Below, one piece after another: positions 43,316 through 54,161 of a stretch of 64,000 nt of DNA. Numbering within the stretch: position 1 is the stretch's first letter; the number at the start of each line of letters is the position of its first letter. Both the position numbers and the translations under genes were made by a program. The stretch spans positions 1 to 64,000 of the forward strand of contig JAKZZE010000004.1 in the NCBI GenBank assembly GCA_024220505.1. Direction: 5' to 3'. Below the pieces are notes generated by a model. It was not told the origin of the DNA. It was given only the letters and a program-made list of their open reading frames with translations, and did no database searches. Source of the stretch: Rhizopus arrhizus (taxonomy: Eukaryota > Mucoromycota > Mucoromycetes > Mucorales > Rhizopodaceae).

Positions 43316-43519
43316 CGGCCGCAAAACCGTTCGAATGTACCTTTGAGTTTTGATTGTCCGTAGTACTATTTAGGGTGACGTATTATACGTCATCAGAAGG
43401 CCAAGAGTTTGTACTTTTAGGCAATATGTGTTATACGAAGCGCTTAATAGAAGTAATATGTCGTAAAAGGCACAAAAAGAAAAAAATACGTTTTGTGCGA
43501 ACGGTTTTGCTGGCCACTG
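43316..43519. mobile_element. MITE-like Tc1/mariner relic, end split by a gypsy element
   Basis: Left end CGGCCGCAAAACCGTTCG after TA (43314-43315); right end ...CGAACGGTTTTGCTGGCC then ACTG. The right ACTG is duplicated by the gypsy insertion, and its second copy at 48897-48900 is followed by the expected TA. No coding capacity. The left end has lost a few bases compared with the right. Confidence 0.75.
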
Positions 43520-43608
43520 TGTGAGATAAAACATATCTGAATATCAAATTTAATAAAATTATCTTTTGCTCTTATAAATATTTGTATCACTTCATTTTAA
43601 ACACTACA
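43520..43608 (+). repeat. 5' LTR of Gypsy1 (89 bp)
   Basis: TGTGAGATAAAAC to AAACACTACA. Contains CTTATAAATA, a TATA-like box. Followed directly by TGG. Confidence 0.85.
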
Positions 43609-43625
43609 TGGTGAGGCTACCAGCC
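43609..43625 (+). promoter_or_regulatory. Candidate primer-binding site of Gypsy1
   Basis: TGGTGAGGCTACCAGCC begins with the TGG complementary to a tRNA CCA end directly after the LTR. I could not name the tRNA. Confidence 0.5.
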
Positions 43626-43962
43626 TATATTTATAATTAAGAGATCACACAGCAATACACATCCGTCAGCATCAAAACACCTTCGCAGAGCATCTGCACC
43701 AAATATCTTATTTCCAACACTTCTCAACGAATCACAACTTTTATCGTTCGAAGAACTCACACTACTTATACGACAACGTTCTCGTAGGAACTCGGATAGT
43801 TCCATATCAACTTCACTTTCCTATCACACAGCTCCCACCGAATTTATGTCAGGTTCACAGACATCATTTAACAGGAATCTCGACGATGAACGTTCCTCTG
43901 CTGCTCCCGCAGCCACACCCCCTATTTCGGGCCCAACATACAATGCTTCAGATTTTCACATA
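43626..43962 (+). pseudogene. Possible 5' gag remnant of Gypsy1
   Basis: Position after the primer site suggests a gag leader or start. Ser-, Pro- and Ala-rich codons occur, but no motif such as a CCHC knuckle is visible before Tc1-A cuts in at 43965. Confidence 0.3.
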
Positions 43963-44839
43963 TACAGTGGGTGAAAAAACTCTAAAAACGTTATGATATT
44001 ATTAGCGTTTTTGGTTGTTCTGTATTACCAAATTGGTATATCACCGTGAAATTTTGCACATATGTAGCACTAATAGTAACATATCGTATGCTACAATTTC
44101 AATCTCATATGATAAATATTGATCTGGAATCAACTGCTAAAAGAAGACTGGCTTATTTTTAGAGTTTTTTCACTTCCATAAACTTCGGATACACGGACCG
44201 ACCGACAGACTTTGCGGACTTTTATTGACATATTATGAGTCATAAGGACTCCAAAAGTATAAAAAAAGTCATTTTTCTCTTTTTCTTCACATTTTTCCAT
44301 TTAATTCTTTAAATTTCCTAAACGCTTGAATCATGCCGAAATCTCTCTCGGCTGACATTAAAAACGATATAAAGTCCGCTCTACTTGCCGGAAAAGACTC
44401 TATGGATGTTGCAAATCGCTTCGGAGTTACGTATGCAACGGTTAATAATTATGCGAGCAAGTTTTCCCTAACCGACAGAGTTGGACTTGGTGGTAGACAG
44501 ATGGTTGTGTCCGCTCAGACGAAGAGATTCATCAAACTTCAGGCTTTACATGGTCAACTCAAGACTGCGAGGGAAGTACATGACAAGCTCATGGAGCTGG
44601 GGTACTCCATATCATACGAAACTGCCATAAACGTATTAAAATCGATGGACTTCTTTTCTGCGATTAAGGTCAAGAAGCCTTTGTTAGCCACAAAACACAT
44701 GAAGAGACGGCTAGCATGGGCCAAAAAGTACCAAAACTGGACTACAGATGACTGGCGAGGTGTAGTGTTCTCTGATAAACAAAAGTCAACATTTGGGGCT
44801 CTGACGGATGTAAGTACTATTGGCCAAGACCAGGGGACC

Positions 44840-45182
44840 TGTCATGTTTTAATATGTCAATAAGATACAGTCTTATCATTCTGGACTAAATCTTTACAAA
44901 TGAGCTTGAATAGGAATAGATCCTGATAATTATCACTGCCCTAAACAGCCAAGTTTTACTTTCATCTCAACAGTTGGTTATTAATATCAGTTTATAAAAT
45001 TTTTCTTCTACATGTCAAATCATATCGGCCGTAACTATTTTTTGTCATCTAATCTCTGGTCTTGCTCAAACTAATATAAATAGCCTTGAAATCTTTCTTT
45101 AATAAAAGTATTCGATTTTAGAACTATTGTTCGGTCTCGTTAATTCTTCTTTGTCCTATTTTTGAATACTTAAAACACTTCA
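44840..45182 (+). mobile_element. Solo LTR (343 bp) with 5-bp target duplication GGACC
   Basis: TGTCATGTTTTAATATG ... AAAACACTTCA between GGACC copies (44835-44839, 45183-45187), inside the Tc1-A transposase. Same family as 35338-35677. Confidence 0.92.
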
Positions 45183-45263
45183 GGACCCTTTTAAGCCTCA
45201 CCATATCGACGTAACAGTCAAGCATGGAGGCGGTAGTTTAATGATGTGGGGGTGCATGACCTA

Positions 45264-46901
45264 CAGTAGGTCAAAAAATTGCTGCAAGGAATCCATTTTT
45301 CTCAGTTTTTGTAGCGTACATCCTGTCACAATGGTACAAACTGCTTCTGTTTCTACACAGTAGATTTCCTACATGTCTTGAAAAATCCGAAAGAGTTTAA
45401 GCCCCATTGGATAAGTATTGAAGGAAGTATGAGGCGCGCAATTTGAAAATTTGAAAAAACGAAAATTTGAACGAAATGGGTTTATGTATTAATATTTAGT
45501 TGGTCCTCCTTTTTTATTAATAACCTCTTGAATTCTTGCCGGCATGCTATCGATGTACCTTTGGCAAAGTTCTTTATCAAATTCATTCCATGCTTTTTCT
45601 ACTCGTTCCCAAAGCTCATCCGTATTCTTTGCTCTACGTTCGTAACAGCTGAGCTTTAACTTCAGTTGATGCCATACATGTTCTATTGGATTTAAGTCCG
45701 GACTCTGAGCTGGCCAATCGCTAATATAGCGCACTTGATGATTATCTAACCAGGCTATTGTGGATTTTGCCTTGTGCTTTGGATCATTATCATGCTGAAA
45801 GTAAATGTTGGACCAGTTGAAATTGTAGTACTCCATAGTATCACGAAGTGTAGTGTCTAATATATGCTGATAAACATCCGCGTTCATGTTCCCATCGTAA
45901 ATTTGACAAGCATATCCTGGTCCTTCAGATGTTATGCAGCCCCACATCATCAACTTGCCGCCTCCATGCTTGACTGTAAACTCTAGATGATGCGGTTGAA
46001 GAGGATCACTTGGTCTTTTCCAATAATACTTACAACCATCAGAGCCCCATACGTTGATCTTGGTTTCATCAGAAAAGACGACTTTTCGCCATTCTTCCAC
46101 TGTCCAATCCTGGTGCTTCTTGGCCCATTCTAATCGATGCTGCATATGAGCTTTTGTCAGAAACGGCTTCTTTTTTTTTATTGAAGAATGGAACTCCATT
46201 GATTTCAGGACGTTAATTGCTGACTGGTATGAGATATCATAGCCAAGTTGAACCAGCTCCCGGTGTACCTCTTTGGCAGTCTTTAGAACCCCTTCAATGA
46301 CTTTTCTTTTGATTAGCCGTTTCGTCACTTTGGAGACTAATGTAGGTCTACCAGCTGAGCCCATTGTCCTATTTGAAAACAACCGCCTAGAGTATCTACT
46401 AACAGTTGATTCATGTACTCCAACCTCCTTAGCAATATCGTACGTTGATGTGGATCCAGTTAATGCTTGCTTGAGATCGTTTACTTTTTCTTCTGGCAGT
46501 CGTTTAGGCATGCGATTGGTAATAAGGTAAAAAGAGAAATAATTTAAATAAGAAAATTTAAAATTTAGAATAAAGGAATTGTAAGCGCTTTTATATACTG
46601 GCAACATTCTAATCATGTCAAGAATGTGAAAAATTATGATAGCAACCGGTTGGGTCGTATTAAAATTTGTTATTCCAAACATATGTAAACAAGTAAAAAA
46701 TGCCGGATGTTTATAAAATTCCCTTTAACAATATCAAATTCCACCAATAACTATTGCCCATATCAGATAATCGACGAATAAATGCCCCTTCTAGTGAGGT
46801 ACAAACAATCAATGTTTGAGATAGTTTCATGCAGTATCCATAGACAACCAGCTGTAAAACCGGTATTTTGCAATTCCTTGCAGCAATTTTTTGACCTACT
46901 G
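45264..46901 (-). mobile_element. Tc1-B: Tc1/mariner element with intact transposase (1638 bp)
   Basis: Ends CAGTAGGTCAAAAAATTGC and inverse, with TA at 45262-45263 and 46902-46903. Inserted in Tc1-A between codons that rejoin in frame on removal. It is the only Tc1 copy here whose transposase is fully open. A related right-end fragment lies at 42879-43096. Confidence 0.92.
45489..46511 (-). CDS. Tc1-B transposase, intact (340 aa)
   Basis: Cut-and-paste DDE transposase acting at TA sites. The ATG at 46511 (MPKRLPEEKVNDL) matches starts in sister copies; the frame is open further upstream without family similarity. Residues about 1-60 hold an HTH, TYDIAKEVGVHESTVSRYSRR, and a GRP motif follows at SAGRPTLV. 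Catalytic motifs: VVFSDETKINVWGSDG, YFQHDNDPKHKAKST, SPDLNPIEHVW. By count 35 residues separate the second Asp from the Glu, one more than the Tc1 standard. Ends SMPARIQEVINKKGGPTKY at about the usual family length. No stops or frameshifts. Confidence 0.93.
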   Translation of the reverse strand: MPKRLPEEKVNDLKQALTGSTSTYDIAKEVGVHESTVSRYSRRLFSNRTMGSAGRPTLVSKVTKRLIKRKVIEGVLKTAKEVHRELVQLGYDISYQSAINVLKSMEFHSSIKKKKPFLTKAHMQHRLEWAKKHQDWTVEEWRKVVFSDETKINVWGSDGCKYYWKRPSDPLQPHHLEFTVKHGGGKLMMWGCITSEGPGYACQIYDGNMNADVYQHILDTTLRDTMEYYNFNWSNIYFQHDNDPKHKAKSTIAWLDNHQVRYISDWPAQSPDLNPIEHVWHQLKLKLSCYERRAKNTDELWERVEKAWNEFDKELCQRYIDSMPARIQEVINKKGGPTKY

Positions 46902-47582
46902 TATGAGGGACCTGGGTACGCCTGTCAAATATACGATGGAACTATGAATTCGGATCTTTACCAACATATATTGGACACAACACTTCGGGAAACAATGGAA
47001 TACTATGATATGGATTGGTCTACAGTATATTTTCAGCACGATGGTGATCCAAAGCATCGTTCCAAGTCAACCATCCAATGGCTAAATGCTAATAGAGTCA
47101 ACTATATTGATGACTGGCTCCCAGCCCAAATTCCTGATCTTAACCCAATTGAGCACCTTTGGCATCATTTGAAGTTGAAGCTATCGTTATATGACAAGAG
47201 AGCCAAAGGTGTTCATGAATTGTGGGAAAGAGTTGAAAAGGAATGGAGCTCCTTTGACAAAGAAGTTTGCAGAAGGTATATTGACAATATGCCTGCGCGT
47301 ATTAAGGCAGTAATCGATGCCAATGGTGGATCTACGAAGTATTAAGTCATCTATAACATAATAAAAGTAAAAGGAAAAAACTCTAAAAATAAACCTACAG
47401 CACTTCCATCGCTTTTGCGGGCTGTTAAATAATATTCTGAGATTAAAAGTTTCATGAGATGTAACAGAAAGTCAAACAAGCATGTCATAAAGTTGTTGTA
47501 TCATCTAAGTCACTATACATGCTCACAGAGGCTAAAAACAGAAAAAATGTCTGACGTTTTTAGAGTTTTTTCACCCACTGTA

Positions 47583-48677
47583 GTTGTTCCAAAGGAGAAA
47601 ATACAAGACATCATAAAAGAATTTCACGATTCTGAATTCGCTGGGCACTTTGGGTATATAAAAACAAAAACAAAAATTTTTCAAAACAAGTTTTGGTGGA
47701 AGGACATGGATCAACAGATTAAACAACACTGCTCGAACTGCAAGCATTGTCAAGAAGTCAAAGGTTCAAAAAACAAAAATATCGAAAAATTGGGTAAAAC
47801 TAACGGTGTCTATCCTTTTTAACGTGTTGCAATGGATTTTTGGGGACCATTACCTGAAGCACTCTGTGATAACAAGAAGCATAGATATATCTTGGTAATC
47901 ATTGACACGTACACAAAATTTGTCGAGTTATATACAGTATCATCCACAAGTAGCGAAGAAGTAGCAAGAACTTTTCATTATAATTTTATTCTCAAACACG
48001 GTGTACCTGAAGAAGTATTGCAAGACAATGGCCCTCCATTTTCAAGCATTTTCCATGCTCATTTAACAGAACTTCTTGGCTCAAAAAACCTCTACACTCC
48101 TGCCTACCATCCACAATCAAACGGAATCGTTGAGCGGTTTATGTTAACACTTAGACGAATGATACTGTCATATACGGAACAAGACATGATCAAAGATGAA
48201 TGGAATAAACACCTGAGACTGATACAGTTTGTTTACAATAATACAGTACATTCAAGCACTAGATTTACTCCTTTCTTTTTGGTCGACGGTAGACATCCAA
48301 GAACGCCTCTAATCACAGCAAAAGAAAACCAAATCTATGATCATTACAAGTCACTACCACAAGAACTTGCAACTGACCTTCAGCAACGACTAAACTGTGC
48401 ATTCAAAATGGTCGACCAATTCCTCAACGATAAGCAAACACAAACTCAAGCAAATCCATTTCAAGCAGGTCAAAAAGTCTTGGTGTTCAATTAGTCATTA
48501 TCAACAAAGAAGAAGCCTAGAAAATTAATGTTTGACTGGATTGGTCCTTTTGTGGTTACAAACATAAATTCAAAGCCTTCTGTCGATTTAGAAAATATCA
48601 ACTCTAACAAGATTATCATGAACATCCATATTTCAAGAATCAAGATATTCAAAGAGTCAAATCTTGCACAAACTTAA
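47583..48677 (+). pseudogene. Gypsy1 integrase, two in-frame stops
   Basis: The HHCC zinc-binding region is EFHDSEFAGHFG followed by CSNCKHCQEVKG. The DDE core follows: AMDFWGPLP, LQDNGPPFSS and YHPQSNGIVERFMLTLRRM. The C-terminal part reads FDWIGPFVVTNI. In-frame stops lie at 47820-47822 (TAA after GVYPF, where CAA/Gln is expected) and 48492-48494 (TAG after VLVFN). The 5' side is cut by Tc1-A at 47580. Known role: strand transfer of retrotransposon cDNA. Not functional here. Confidence 0.85.
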
Positions 48678-48807
48678 CTATCATCTATATACACAAGCTT
48701 TTCCCACTGGGTTTTTAATGCGTGTTTAAATCTTATATTTTATCCTCTATAGTTATCCTTTATAGTATTATCTTTATTATCATAGTAGCTCAATCTCAGT
48801 AGTGGGA

Positions 48808-48896
48808 TGTGAGATAAAACATATCTGAATATCAAATTTAATAAAATTATCTTTTACTCTTACAAATATTTGTATCACTTCATTTTAAACATTACA
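48808..48896 (+). repeat. 3' LTR of Gypsy1 (89 bp), preceded by a purine tract
   Basis: TGTGAGATAAAAC to AAACATTACA. AGTGGGA just upstream (48801-48807) is a plausible polypurine tract. Confidence 0.85.
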
Positions 48897-48902
48897 ACTG
48901 TA

Positions 48903-49125
48903 TGCATCTGAAGTTGAACAATAGAAATAATAACCAGTCAATTAACTTTGATCTAATTACTTTTGGGGTTGACAATTGATTAGACTCTCTAGGATGACAG
49001 ATATTGATCTTATTGTTCTAAATTTGGAAAAGTGTGGAATTGTTCAATCATAGTTTAATCTTTTGTGTATCGTTATTTATTTTAATACAACTGATATCAT
49101 ATAGAAAATAACTATGTTTACAACA
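48903..49125. repeat. 223-bp dispersed repeat, copy 2
   Basis: Matches 1780-2002 at equal length with TG...CA ends. Left edge adjoins the TA of the MITE relic; right edge adjoins reverse-transcriptase sequence at 49126. Confidence 0.5.
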
Positions 49126-50483
49126 CACTCAAAGGTTGCCCATTTGGCCTCAAGCTATTGCTTCACGTTATCAAAGAGTTATTAATTCTATCCTAGTTGA
49201 TGTTCTTTATGCTCTTGCATTTGTGGATGATATTATCTTTTTTTGAAATCTTATGAAGAACATATTATTCATGTACAAAATGTCATCAAGAAGCTCGCCA
49301 ATGCTAACTTAATCCTGAATGTTCACAAACGTCACTTTGCTCAAACATCTGTTTACCTACTTGGTTTTTGTGTTGATGCCAAAGGATCTCGACTCAATCC
49401 ACGCAAGGTTATAAACGCACTTTCTTGGGAAAAGCCATGCGCAGGGAAAAATACTCAACGCCTCTTAGGGTTGATAAACTACTTCAGGAAATACTTGCTC
49501 AACTTATCCGAAGTTACAGCTCCATTGGATAAATTGCGTTTTGGAGGCAAACTCACCAGCAAGGTTTGGGGTCAAGAACAAGACAACGCATTCACAAAAA
49601 TTAAACAATCACTTGCTTCTGCTCCAGTCTTATATCATCCTGATCTTAATGAATCATTCTATGTTGCAACGGATCCCAGCAATTATTCCATCGGTGCTGT
49701 TCTCTACCAGATCATTGATAAGCAAATCTGTCATCTTGGTTTCATGGCTCATGCTTTATCCATATTTAAAAAAAGTACTCAACCACTAAATGAGAACTAC
49801 TTGCTATCGTTTTCGCTCTCAAAGGTTTCTGATGTATCCATTGTTCATAACTCGATATGAAAACAGTATTAATAAGCTACATGTAAGATATATCCAATAG
49901 ATAGGCTACAGGTTAATTTGGATAATCTTTATTAAGAATAAGATGCTGCGTAATTGCACGGTTAAATTGTATTAAATCCAGGATTAAATCACAGTCAATC
50001 GCAGTCAATCATATACGAGTATTCTATGGATAAATGCTTATGATGACAAAGATAACAATGGAGGAACACGTAACCATTAGCTACTTGTCATCGGTTATAT
50101 CATACTCATTAATTATTAATCCATGACATGAAATATTATCCGTGTATGAAAAGTATAAATAGAGTATCATTTTCTTATTAAATAAAGAAATCTCTTTATC
50201 GAGTCTCGTCCTCTCTTGTTCCTTTCTATTCTTGGATAAATCAGTTTCATCCATTTTTATGGGTAATCATTTCACTCTTTACACTGATCACAAACTCCTT
50301 CCTTACATTCACACTCAACCTGTCGCCAATTCTATGATGATACAATGGCTAGACACAATATTGGATTACGGCTTCAAAATAATTCAAAGACATGTTATTC
50401 AAAACATACTACCAGACATGTTATCGCGTCTCTTCGAAACCGAAAGAATGCTGATGGGTGATAAGAACCAACATAGAACCTGA
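49126..50483 (+). pseudogene. Gypsy2 reverse transcriptase-RNase H fragment, split by a solo LTR
   Basis: Begins inside the RT fingers/palm with a frameshifted LPFGLK-like segment, then QRVINSILVD and FVDDII (the catalytic xxDD box), a stop, then HVQNVIKKLANANLILN, LGFCVDAKG and LLGLINYFRKY. RNase H begins with FYVATDPSNYSIGAVLYQ and resumes after the LTR with FTLYTDHKLLPYI. No other part of this element adjoins it. It probably belongs to a different gypsy copy from Gypsy1, which lacks this region, but exchange between them cannot be excluded. Confidence 0.75.
49830..50243 (+). mobile_element. Solo LTR (414 bp) with 5-bp target duplication GTTTC
   Basis: TGATGTATCCATTG ... TTGGATAAATCA between GTTTC copies (49825-49829, 50244-50248). 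TATAAATAG near 50155 and AATAAAG near 50183 fit an LTR promoter and polyadenylation signal. Removal restores the RNase H frame. No other copy in the window. Confidence 0.9.
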
Positions 50484-50515
50484 ATCACACATCACATAAT
50501 TAATTCCAAAAACGC

Positions 50516-50853
50516 TGAAGTGTTTTAAGTATTAAAAATAGGACAAAAAATTAACGAGACCGAACAATAGTTCTAAAGTCAAATACTTTTATTAAAGAAA
50601 GATTTCAAGGCTATTCATATTAGTTGAGCAAGACCAGAGATTAGATGACAAAAAATAGTTACGACCGATATGATTTGACATGTAGAAGAAAAATTTTATA
50701 AACTGATATTAATAACCAACTGTTGAGATGAAAGCAAAACTTGGCTGTTTAGGGCAGTGATAATTATCAGGATCTACTCCTATTTAAACTCATTTGCAAT
50801 GATTTAGTCCAGAATGATAAGACTGCATCGCATTGACACGTCAAAACATAACA
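50516..50853 (-). mobile_element. Solo LTR (338 bp), inverted copy of the 340-bp family
   Basis: TGAAGTGTTTTAAGTATT ... CATAACA is the inverse of the LTRs at 35338 and 44840. No target duplication is visible (AACGC left, GTTAG right), so it may have formed by recombination between elements. Confidence 0.8.
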
Positions 50854-51733
50854 GTTAGTCGATAAAAAATATTTATAAACAAGCTGCATATTAAGATGAT
50901 TCTATGAATTAGACTGCACAATGAGATGTTTTTTTTTCTGTAACTCGTCTTTGCACTCTTTCTGTTGGCTTTTTTAAGGTAGCAAAGCAATTCCTTTATT
51001 AACATAATGAAACCGAAAGATGATGAAGAAAACAAAGTTTACATACAGTTTGTTTCGTGCACGGACAGTGTTTTCGCCCACATATATTTGTTGTGCGCCA
51101 TTACATGTAAATATTTTTGGTCTACAATAAATATTTATTTTACAAAAAGTAATCTTAATAATACACCATTATGTTTGTTTAAACGTAATGATTATTTTTA
51201 CATAAATATATATACTGAACAAAATAATATATAATCCGGAGCAAATCATTTAAGGCACTTATTTTAAAAAAAGTGGGCTGCTTCAGCGTAGGTCGTCGTA
51301 TAACACCGCCTTCATAAAACTGTCATAACTCCGGCATATTCTGAAGTATTTTCATGAAAACATCAAAAATCAAGCGTAGGCACGCATTTATACTCACTGT
51401 CATAAAAGTACTTCGCCATAATAAATTAAAGTTTAATATTTAATGTTTGGTTAGTTTTTGGAATTATTTCAAAGCTTTTGCTGATACATTCTACCTCAAA
51501 TTATCATAGAAGCTATTCATTCACAAGGTCGTGGAAAAGAAAATATCCAGGAATTTTACTTACATAAAAGTAACAGTAACTGCTTTTTCTAAAGCATAAC
51601 TTTTCCTTCTTATTCCTAACTATACTTCCGAGAGGGTAGGCAACTGCAGTAGCGGACAGAATTGGTGCTCAAAGCTTTTTTTTAGCTTTTAACCACTGTT
51701 ACTTGCTCATGCTATTTATGAAAGCCGTTAAGC
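50854..51733. other. AT-rich DNA, nothing recognised
   Basis: No repeat shared with the window, no RNA gene and no convincing ORF. The 75-codon plus-strand ORF at 51007-51234 has no recognisable motif. Confidence 0.5.
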
Positions 51734-51735
51734 TA

Positions 51736-52320
51736 CAGTGGATGGACTAATTGTCCCATTGTTTGGACATTTTTTACTTTCGACCTTTGTAACTCGACTA
51801 ATTCTTAGGTTAGGTGACTAGTTCTATGCTCATTAGAATGGTCGCACTTTGTATTACATAGTGACAGAAATCTAGTGCTAGGAGGTTATACAACTTTTTC
51901 CGTTTAAATATAAATTCTATTTAATAACGGGTATGTCCCTCTTTAGTATTAATAACTGCTTTATAACGATCCGACATGCTATCTATATGTCTTCTACACT
52001 CACCCATTGCAAAAGTATTCCATTCTTTTTCTATTCTTTCCCATAACTCATGTACTCCTTTAGCCTTAGTGTCATATATGCTCAGCTTGAGCTTAAGGTT
52101 ATTCCATACGTGTTCAATTGGGTTTAAATCGGGACTTTGGGCTGGCCAGCTAAAGATATGATCACTCTTGAAGTTATTATCCACAAATCATTGCTTAGCA
52201 AGCTTCGAAGTGTGCTTAGGATCCTTATTGTCGTATTTACTCTAATAATTTCCTTAATGTCGTGTGAGATCACTCAAAAGATTCTTAAAATTAATAATTT
52301 GACTGTATATCATATATAGC
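51736..52320 (-). mobile_element. Tc1-J: partial Tc1 element
   Basis: Left end CAGTGGATGGACTAATTG after TA (51734-51735), then the 3' part of a transposase on the minus strand. The N-terminal half and opposite end are missing. The end found at 52584 belongs to another family. Confidence 0.65.
51921..52260 (-). pseudogene. Tc1-J transposase, C-terminal fragment
   Basis: The last 87 codons are open (HIFSWPAQSPDLNPIEHVW, VHELWERIEKEWN, ending GHTRY stop). Upstream, KHTSKLAKQ-like sequence with a stop and frameshifts can be followed to about 52260. Confidence 0.75.
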
Positions 52321-52549
52321 ACGAAGTGCTATGTGCAATAAACGGCCCACACAATTTATACCGTACTACCTCGGACCCTAAATCATATTGTTATATTCTA
52401 AGACGTAGTTTGTATTGAATGGGCTCTCTCTCTCTCGTCCTTACTCAATAAAGAGGTTCAAGAGACTCATCGATTATTTGATTTATTGTTAATTTTATTA
52501 ATCGAGAGAAACAACACGCCTATTCCACATGAACTACAAAAACCAAGAA

Positions 52550-52584
52550 AAATGGATTTCTTGCAGTAGTTTTTTGACCCACTG
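52550..52584. mobile_element. Terminal fragment of a Tc1-B-like element
   Basis: ...TTGCAGTAGTTTTTTGACCC then ACTG and TA at 52585-52586, a variant of the Tc1-B end. How far it extends to the left is unclear. Confidence 0.5.
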
Positions 52585-52590
52585 TATCTA

Positions 52591-52809
52591 CAGTTGTAGT
52601 GGAAAAATGGTTCCAATATTGGTTTTTGTACTTAATATTAGTTTATTTCCGATTGTGTAACGGTGCAAGCAAAATATTTTTCCACTGATATTAACTGCAA
52701 AAGCGCTACAAAATGCATGGTTTTGTGAGTCGTTACCATTTGTAGTTCAAAAGTTATAAAGCGTTAAAGTTGTAAGACGAAAACATCAGAACCATTTTTC
52801 CATCTTCTG
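52591..52809. mobile_element. MITE (219 bp) with Tc1-type ends
   Basis: Left end CAGTTGTAGTGGAAAAATGG, right end inverse AACCATTTTTCCATCTTCTG, TA at 52589-52590 and 52810-52811. No coding capacity. Confidence 0.75.
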
Positions 52810-52811
52810 TA

Positions 52812-54161
52812 TATTGGAAAACAAAAACAATTGCTTTTCATGTAGTTTGTATTTAATGATATCCCGAAAGATAACTAATACATTGCTTGAACAAATTTTA
52901 TTACTTGATTGCAATATGTTTAGGACGAAGGTTATTATTTTTTCCTTTTTTTTTTACTTGGAATAAAAAGATCGGTTTGAACAAATTATAGCAGAAAAAC
53001 GACTTCTTTTTTTCTCCCTTGTTTTTTTTCATGGAATACACTAGATGCCAAAAGCACAAAAGATAGGAAAGAAAGCTCAAGTATTGGTCATATGTAAGTT
53101 CATAAAAAAAATGGTAATAACCAAGTCTAATATCGGTTTCTTTTTTTTTTACATTAGGATTCCTAATGGGACACATTGGGATGACGAATATGAACCTCGT
53201 TAGCAAAGTTGTTCTTTCCAACATGATAAAACTATAAGAATATCAGACTTATATTGTTGCTTGTTGCTGAAAAGTCCTTTTTGGTAAAGGAAGTTGGCAA
53301 TGTTAACATCTCTAATGGCTAATGGCTAATGGCTAATTGCAAATTACACCCATGTGCAAACATAAAGTAAGTAATAAACCAGTGCAAGCTTAAAATATAT
53401 ATTTCTTTACATTGTATGTCATGAAAAATAAAAAAATTGTGCTTGTATCTATTAATTATAATTGCCTTGTAACAAGATGTTAACAAAGCTTCTTTTTTTT
53501 TTTTATTCTTTTTAGAATATACAAGTATTTTTTGTTATAATGTAAAAGCATTTGTATTTTCATAAAACATGTTTACTGTTAGGTTATTGTTTTCATTTGA
53601 ATAAGGAACCTTTTATTGCTATGCTCTTTTTTTTTTCTTTTTTTCACTAGGTCTTTTTTTTTTAACTTTGTCTTTTTTTTTTACTTTTAATTTTTCAGCT
53701 TCTTTTTTTTTCCCAAACGCAACTATTTTGTTACGTTCTGTTACACGCTTCAAATGAACTAAGCTAAAGATCACAGACTGCCTTCCTAATATGTATTCTT
53801 CTGATCAAAATAATCGCATGGTGCTTTTGATTTCCGCATTTTGCCCTCAAAAATAAAAAAAAAAGAAGATATCGGTCTTTCAACGATAGAGGAGAACAAG
53901 CTTTCCAAAAAAAGATCATCTGTAAAAAAAAAGACATTTTTTTAAAACGTGAATAACTTTATGAATATTTACCCTACAAATAAAATAATAACATCGTTAA
54001 ATTTCTTTATTTTTTTCGCATCTAAATCTTTTTTCATATTTCGAAAATGACCAATACAGCAAGATATAATGCTTTTTTAAAAAAAAACTTTAAAATCTGT
54101 GGACCTATGATTGTCACCGATGTCAGAATTCTACGTCAAAGGTGAAAAATTATTTGCAGTG
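52812..54161. mobile_element. R3': right arm of a CACTG-ended element
   Basis: Matches the right half of R1 and R2 from GGAAAACAAAAACAATTGC to the end ATTATTTGCAGTG at 54161. Left half missing. Separated from the next element of the family by only GTC. Confidence 0.75.

Larger units (their letters stand above)
44333..47345 (+). pseudogene. Tc1-A transposase, split by a solo LTR and Tc1-B
   Basis: Pieces 44333-44839, 45188-45263 and 46904-47345. The first has the HTH SMDVANRFGVTYATVNNY and FSD; one base is missing just after FSD, shifting frame before the LTR. The middle piece encodes VKHGGGSLMMWGCMTY. The last begins EGPGYACQIYDG and ends GGSTKY stop, with FQHDGDPKH and PDLNPIEHLW. MTY and EGP join in frame across the TA target of Tc1-B. 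An extra residue in DDWLPAQIPD gives 36 residues between Asp and Glu. Confidence 0.85.
43965..47580 (+). mobile_element. Tc1-A: Tc1 element carrying a solo LTR and Tc1-B
   Basis: Ends CAGTGGGTGAAAAAACTC and inverse, with TA at 43963-43964 and 47581-47582. An inverted internal copy of the end motif (TTTTAGAGTTTTTTCAC) lies near 44160. About 1.6 kb after removing the two inserts. Confidence 0.9.
43520..48896 (+). mobile_element. Gypsy1: Ty3/gypsy-type element with 89-bp LTRs, defective
   Basis: LTRs at 43520-43608 and 48808-48896 are both exactly 89 bp, TGTGAGATAAAAC...CA, with a few differences. The flanking duplication is ACTG (43516-43519, 48897-48900). Inside: a TGG primer-site start at 43609, a possible gag remnant, Tc1-A, then integrase. 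Protease, reverse transcriptase and RNase H are not present between gag and integrase, so an internal deletion preceded or accompanied the Tc1-A insertion. Confidence 0.85.
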
